Shown: piece by piece, positions 5,248 through 6,687 of the stretch | How positions within the stretch are numbered: position 1 is the stretch's first letter | Layout of the letters: every line of letters begins with the position of its first letter | Source of the DNA: Candidatus Thiodiazotropha sp. (ex Gloverina cf. vestifex) | GTDB lineage: Bacteria > Pseudomonadota > Gammaproteobacteria > Chromatiales > Chromatiaceae | Length of the DNA stretch: 6,687 nucleotides | Assembly: GCA_025656435.1 (NCBI GenBank) | Contig: JAHXHT010000131.1 | Span: forward strand, 1-6,687 | Direction: 5' to 3' | Notes under the pieces: generated by a model | The model's database searches: none | What the model saw: the letters and a program-made list of their open reading frames with translations, nothing else | Told to the model about the DNA's origin: nothing | Made by a program: the position numbers and the translations under genes

Positions 5248-6330
5248 GTGCAACCATTTAATATACGACCCGATCAGATGGCCGAAGAGATGCTCGACTA
5301 CAGCCGCAAGCTCGGCAAGGGCGTGCAGAATTTATTGAACGCAGAAAAGATCGACACCGGCGTGACCCCCAAGGTCGAGGTCTCCCGTGAGGACAAATTG
5401 AGCCTCTATCGTTACGAGGCGCCGGGAGATGTGGTGCAGAGTTCAGTGCCGACACTGATCGTCTATGCGCTGGTTAATCGCCCCTACATGACCGACCTGC
5501 AGGAGAACCGCTCCACCATACGCAACCTGTTGGCCGCCGGTCAGGATGTCTATCTGGTGGATTGGGGCTACCCCGATGAGGCAGACAGGTCCCTGACCAT
5601 GGACGACTACATTAACGGCTATCTCGACCGTTGTGTTGACGTGATCCGCAAGCGTCACAAGCTGGACAAGATCAACCTGCTTGGCATCTGCCAGGGCGGC
5701 GCGTTTAGTCTCTGCTACGCCTCCATGCATCCCGACAAGGTAAAGAACCTGATCACCATGGTCACGCCGGTGGACTTCAAAACCCCCGACAACATGCTCT
5801 CAGCCTGGGTGCAGGATATCGATGTGGACATGATGATCGATACCCTGGGTAACGTACCCGGTGAACTGCTGAACTGGACCTTTCTCTCACTTAAGCCCTT
5901 CAGCCTGACAGGTCAGAAGTACCTCAGCATGGTCGATGTGCTGGAAGACGAGAACAAGCTGAAAAACTTCCTGCGTATGGAGAAATGGATCTTCGATAGC
6001 CCGGATCAGGCCGGTGAGACCTTCCGTCAGTTCATTAAAGATTTCTATCAGAAAAACGGTTTTCTGAATGGTGGTGTGAAGATTGGTGAGCGTATGGTTG
6101 ACCTGAAGAATGTCACCTTTCCGTTACTCAATATCTACGCCGAGCAAGACCATCTCGTACCACCGGATGCTTCCCGCGCCCTGCGTGGAATCACCGGCAG
6201 TAAGGACTACACCGAGCTCTCATTCCCCGGTGGCCACATCGGCATCTATGTGAGCGGCGGCGCAGAAAGAAGTACCGCCCGCCATCGGCAACTGGCTCGA
6301 CGAGCGCAGCAAATAGTCCGTAACGTTTGA
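5248..6330 (+). CDS. phaC: Class III PHA synthase catalytic subunit PhaC, frameshifted C-terminus
   Basis: Polymerises (R)-3-hydroxybutyryl-CoA on the granule surface together with PhaE. The start is GTG at 5248 with GAGGAG (5235-5240) 7 bases upstream; a TTG at 5227 is a poorer choice because the family begins near FNIRPDQ. The product is an alpha/beta-hydrolase-like protein with the synthase box GICQGG holding nucleophile Cys148, plus catalytic Asp301 (EQDHLVPP) and His330 (PGGHIGIY). All agree with Cys149, Asp302 and His331 of Allochromatium PhaC. After VSG (residue 337) the frame changes. In the +1-shifted frame from 6260 the sequence reads AQKEVPPAIGNWLDERSK and stops at 6314-6316, which is the expected family C-terminus. 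The frame as given ends in 23 unrelated residues rich in Arg. The catalytic core is intact. A strong terminator follows. Confidence 0.93.
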   Translation: MQPFNIRPDQMAEEMLDYSRKLGKGVQNLLNAEKIDTGVTPKVEVSREDKLSLYRYEAPGDVVQSSVPTLIVYALVNRPYMTDLQENRSTIRNLLAAGQDVYLVDWGYPDEADRSLTMDDYINGYLDRCVDVIRKRHKLDKINLLGICQGGAFSLCYASMHPDKVKNLITMVTPVDFKTPDNMLSAWVQDIDVDMMIDTLGNVPGELLNWTFLSLKPFSLTGQKYLSMVDVLEDENKLKNFLRMEKWIFDSPDQAGETFRQFIKDFYQKNGFLNGGVKIGERMVDLKNVTFPLLNIYAEQDHLVPPDASRALRGITGSKDYTELSFPGGHIGIYVSGGAERSTARHRQLARRAQQIVRNV

Positions 6331-6337
6331 TCCTCCG

Positions 6338-6354
6338 CCGGTATTCAATACCGG
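6338..6354 (+). other. Hairpin between phaC and its terminator
   Basis: CCGGTATTCAATACCGG is a perfect 17-base palindrome around a central C; a 6-bp stem with a 5-base loop is realistic. It is 7 bases past the phaC stop in the frame as given and precedes the main terminator by 9 bases. It probably protects the 3' end of the phaEC mRNA. Confidence 0.55.
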
Positions 6355-6363
6355 TTTCCTTAG

Positions 6364-6390
6364 GGGTGCTTCTTCAGCACCCTTTTTTTT
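6364..6390 (+). terminator. Intrinsic terminator of phaEC
   Basis: A perfect 7-bp stem (6364-6370 GGGTGCT with 6376-6382 AGCACCC) has the loop TCTTC and is followed by eight T (6383-6390). It should end plus-strand transcription after phaC, before the oppositely oriented integrase remnant. Confidence 0.93.
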
Positions 6391-6440
6391 GTTTCAAAAA
6401 AAGCGCAGTGTGCGGCTTGCCTCCGTGAATTGATTGAACA

Positions 6441-6687
6441 TCAGCTTGCCAATCTATCGAGCGGACTGCGCGCACCCTGCCCACCATGGCCTACCACGTG
6501 TGTGTAGATCATCGTCGTTGAAACATCTGAATGTCCCAGCAGTTCCTGCACTGTTCGGATGTCTGACCCCGTTTCAAGCAGATGGGTGGCAAAGCTGTGC
6601 CTAAGGAAGCTCTGAACGAATCGTTTGTCAGCGAACGTTTCCTCTCGCTTGCTTCAAAACTGCCATGAGCGAAGAAAAACAGTGCAT
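6441..6687 (-). pseudogene. 3' end of an integron-integrase-like tyrosine recombinase, probably degenerate
   Basis: The minus strand from 6653 to the TGA at 6443-6441 encodes 70 residues with the C-terminal catalytic part of a tyrosine recombinase: LRHSFATHLLETG, DIRTVQELLGHSDVSTTMIYTHV and a RSPLDRL ending. Arg18, His41 and nucleophile Tyr50 of this fragment are present. The wording (VSTTMIYTHV, then G-rich, then RSPLDRL) is closest to integron integrases. Two faults are seen. The His of the H-x-x-R box is Ser (QSFLR instead of HTLR). A TGA (6656-6654) breaks the frame, beyond which no single frame gives convincing integrase sequence up to the window edge. The gene continues outside the window, so I cannot tell how much is lost. 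It points towards phaC's 3' end and marks an edge of the locus with a history of mobile DNA. Confidence 0.75.

Overview
The window is a polyhydroxybutyrate (PHB) locus with a class III (two-subunit) PHA synthase. It most likely comes from a gammaproteobacterium of the Chromatiales / sulfur-oxidiser kind. The basis is the close resemblance of PhaC and PhaE, as I remember them, to the Allochromatium vinosum proteins, and a similar arrangement in that genus: phaC/phaE on one strand, phaA and phaB with accessory genes on the other. The lineage is inference; nothing in the window names the organism.

Layout. At the left edge (106-291, +) is a small two-helix membrane protein of unknown function. 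From 489 to 3800, on the minus strand and in transcription order, come phaA (beta-ketothiolase), phaR (PHA-responsive repressor), a phasin gene phaP, and phaB (acetoacetyl-CoA reductase), which ends in a strong intrinsic terminator (430-456). A 287-base divergent region (3801-4087) separates phaA from phaE and phaC on the plus strand. These end in a strong terminator (6364-6390). At the right edge (minus strand) is the 3' end of an integron-integrase-like tyrosine recombinase that looks degenerate. No gene-free stretch exceeds 300 bases.

How the genes work together. PhaA condenses two acetyl-CoA, PhaB reduces acetoacetyl-CoA to (R)-3-hydroxybutyryl-CoA, and PhaC with PhaE polymerises it. Phasin coats the granule. 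PhaR is expected to bind either nascent PHB or operators. The phasin promoter is an almost ideal sigma70 promoter (TTGACA, 17-base spacer, TATGCT) surrounded by three sites of the form TGC-N3-GCA, the core of the PhaR motif described in Rhodobacter. A fourth site sits directly downstream of a candidate phaA promoter in the phaA/phaE divergent region.

Oddities. phaE has an in-frame amber codon at codon 81 with the family sequence continuing in the same frame after it. phaC has a frameshift that replaces its last ~18 residues. The integrase frame is broken. Either both synthase subunits are damaged or recoded, or the assembly has errors here. Other notable structures are a five-copy 8-bp tandem repeat before phaR that forms a textbook four-tract G-quadruplex motif, and a three-segment alternative-pairing element between phaP and phaB. 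I see no wholly new multi-gene system; the interest lies in the lesions and the regulatory DNA.
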